Assembly: GCA_030148365.1 (NCBI GenBank)
Contig: JASBTO010000241.1
Coordinates: 1-6,673 of the forward strand
DNA: 6,673 nucleotides
From: Kangiellaceae bacterium
GTDB taxonomy: Bacteria; Pseudomonadota; Gammaproteobacteria; Enterobacterales; Kangiellaceae
Direction of reading: 5' to 3'
Shown: one piece after another, positions 6,019-6,673 of the stretch
Numbering within the stretch: position 1 is the first letter of the stretch
Layout of the letters: the number at the start of each line of letters is the position of its first letter
Position numbers and translations under genes: made by a program
The notes under the pieces: model-generated
Told to the model about the DNA's origin: nothing
Databases searched by the model: none
Seen by the model: the letters and a program-made list of their open reading frames with translations, nothing else

Positions 6019-6672
6019 TCAGAGCAATCGCGCGTTTCCTTCCCGTCGAAAGTCCGCCGCCGCCTGACCGTCCGTTGTCACCCCGTGGGCGCCGCCAAAA
6101 TAGATATCCGGTTGCGCCCAGGTCTTGACCGGTAGCGCGGCGGCCAGTGCGTCGCTGGCAAGTCCGGGCTCGCATTGCAGTTGTTCACCGTCCCAGTGCA
6201 TGCGGCCGGCGAGGATCGCGTCGGCGAGATCCAGATCGAGCTCCAGCATGTTTTCCAGCACCTGATAGACGGCGCTGGCGATCCGCTTGCTGCCGCCGCT
6301 GCCGATGGCAAGCCAGGGCCTCTCATCTTTTAGGACGATGGACGGGGTCATCATGGACGCGATGCGTTGTCCCGGCGGATCCTGATGAAAGCCGTCGGGA
6401 TGCAGATCGTCTTCGCCCATCATGTTGTTGAGCATGATGCCGGTGCCCGGCACAAAGTAGCCGGAGCCTTCACCGTTTGAAGTGGTCATGGAAGCGAGGT
6501 TGCCGTCCCTATCGCATACACTGATTTGGGTAGTGCCACCGAGGGCCTGCCGCAATTTGGAGGCAGTTTCCCGTTGATGCGCCGGTGTCAGTTGCGCAGG
6601 CTCGAGGATACCCTGCTGCCGCCATTCATGGACCTGCCTGAGGTTCAGGGCGCGGCGCACCGCGGCAGTGGC
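6019..6672 (-). CDS. ggt: Gamma-glutamyltranspeptidase, C-terminal part (5' end outside window)
   Basis: An open frame runs in from the right edge and ends at TGA 6021-6019, giving 217 residues. The GTG at 6660 is internal, not a start. The enzyme is made as a proenzyme that cleaves itself into two subunits. The small-subunit start is visible as GG|TTQISVCDRDGN, with the catalytic Thr encoded at 6534-6532. Later landmarks are GIMLNNMMGEDDL, PGQRIASMMTPSIV, IGSGGSKRIASAV and AILAGRMHW. The family hydrolyses or transfers the gamma-glutamyl group of glutathione and related compounds, usually in the periplasm; the signal peptide would lie outside the window. From remembered E. coli numbering, the stretch from the second Asp of EDDL (D433) to the Ser of ASMM (S462) is about 12 residues shorter. 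This matches loss of the lid loop. The E. coli S463 position is Met here. Confidence 0.95.
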   Translation of the reverse strand, partial: ATAAVRRALNLRQVHEWRQQGILEPAQLTPAHQRETASKLRQALGGTTQISVCDRDGNLASMTTSNGEGSGYFVPGTGIMLNNMMGEDDLHPDGFHQDPPGQRIASMMTPSIVLKDERPWLAIGSGGSKRIASAVYQVLENMLELDLDLADAILAGRMHWDGEQLQCEPGLASDALAAALPVKTWAQPDIYFGGAHGVTTDGQAAADFRREGNARLL

Positions 6673-6673
6673 C

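Noticed and set aside
1..6673. CRISPR array, phage, insertion sequence, toxin-antitoxin or defence system
   Set aside because: No regularly spaced direct repeats, transposase or integrase motifs, or defence-type domains were seen in any gene-like frame.

Overview
The window reads as chromosomal DNA of a moderately GC-rich gammaproteobacterium. The best lineage marker is rsmJ, a 16S rRNA methyltransferase found mainly in Gammaproteobacteria. The envelope cassette beside it (RND/MMPL permease, LolA-like protein, TetR regulator) is also common in that class. Genus cannot be told from the sequence. I see no insertion sequence, phage gene, tRNA, rRNA or CRISPR array.

Layout, left to right. Positions 2-142 (+) hold the last 46 residues of a protein resembling FGGY-family carbohydrate kinases. 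It is followed on the same strand by two small genes with good ribosome binding sites: a single-domain cupin (210-575) and an NTF2/SnoaL-like protein (702-1091). A 112-bp intergenic stretch with inverted repeats separates these from a convergent minus-strand operon. That operon, in transcription order, is a 783-residue RND/MMPL permease (5074-2723), an exported LolA-like protein (2769-1819, overlapping the permease gene by 47 bp) and a TetR-family repressor (1818-1204, whose ATG directly follows the preceding stop). Divergent from the operon is rsmJ (5211-5993, +). Convergent with rsmJ is the C-terminal part of a gamma-glutamyltranspeptidase (6672-6019, -), cut by the window edge.

How the genes work together. 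The three-gene operon is the most interesting unit. The permease sits in the inner membrane and the LolA-like protein in the periplasm, so together they look like a machine that extracts a hydrophobic substrate (lipid, fatty acid or lipoprotein-like) and carries it toward the outer membrane. The TetR protein is encoded last. An 18-bp imperfect palindrome lies between a perfect -35 box (TTGACA) and a -10-like box (TAGACT) ahead of the permease, which suggests that the operon represses itself until a ligand appears. The substrate and ligand cannot be read from the sequence. The cupin and NTF2-like genes may belong with the kinase upstream, but their reactions are unknown. rsmJ and ggt look like ordinary housekeeping genes.
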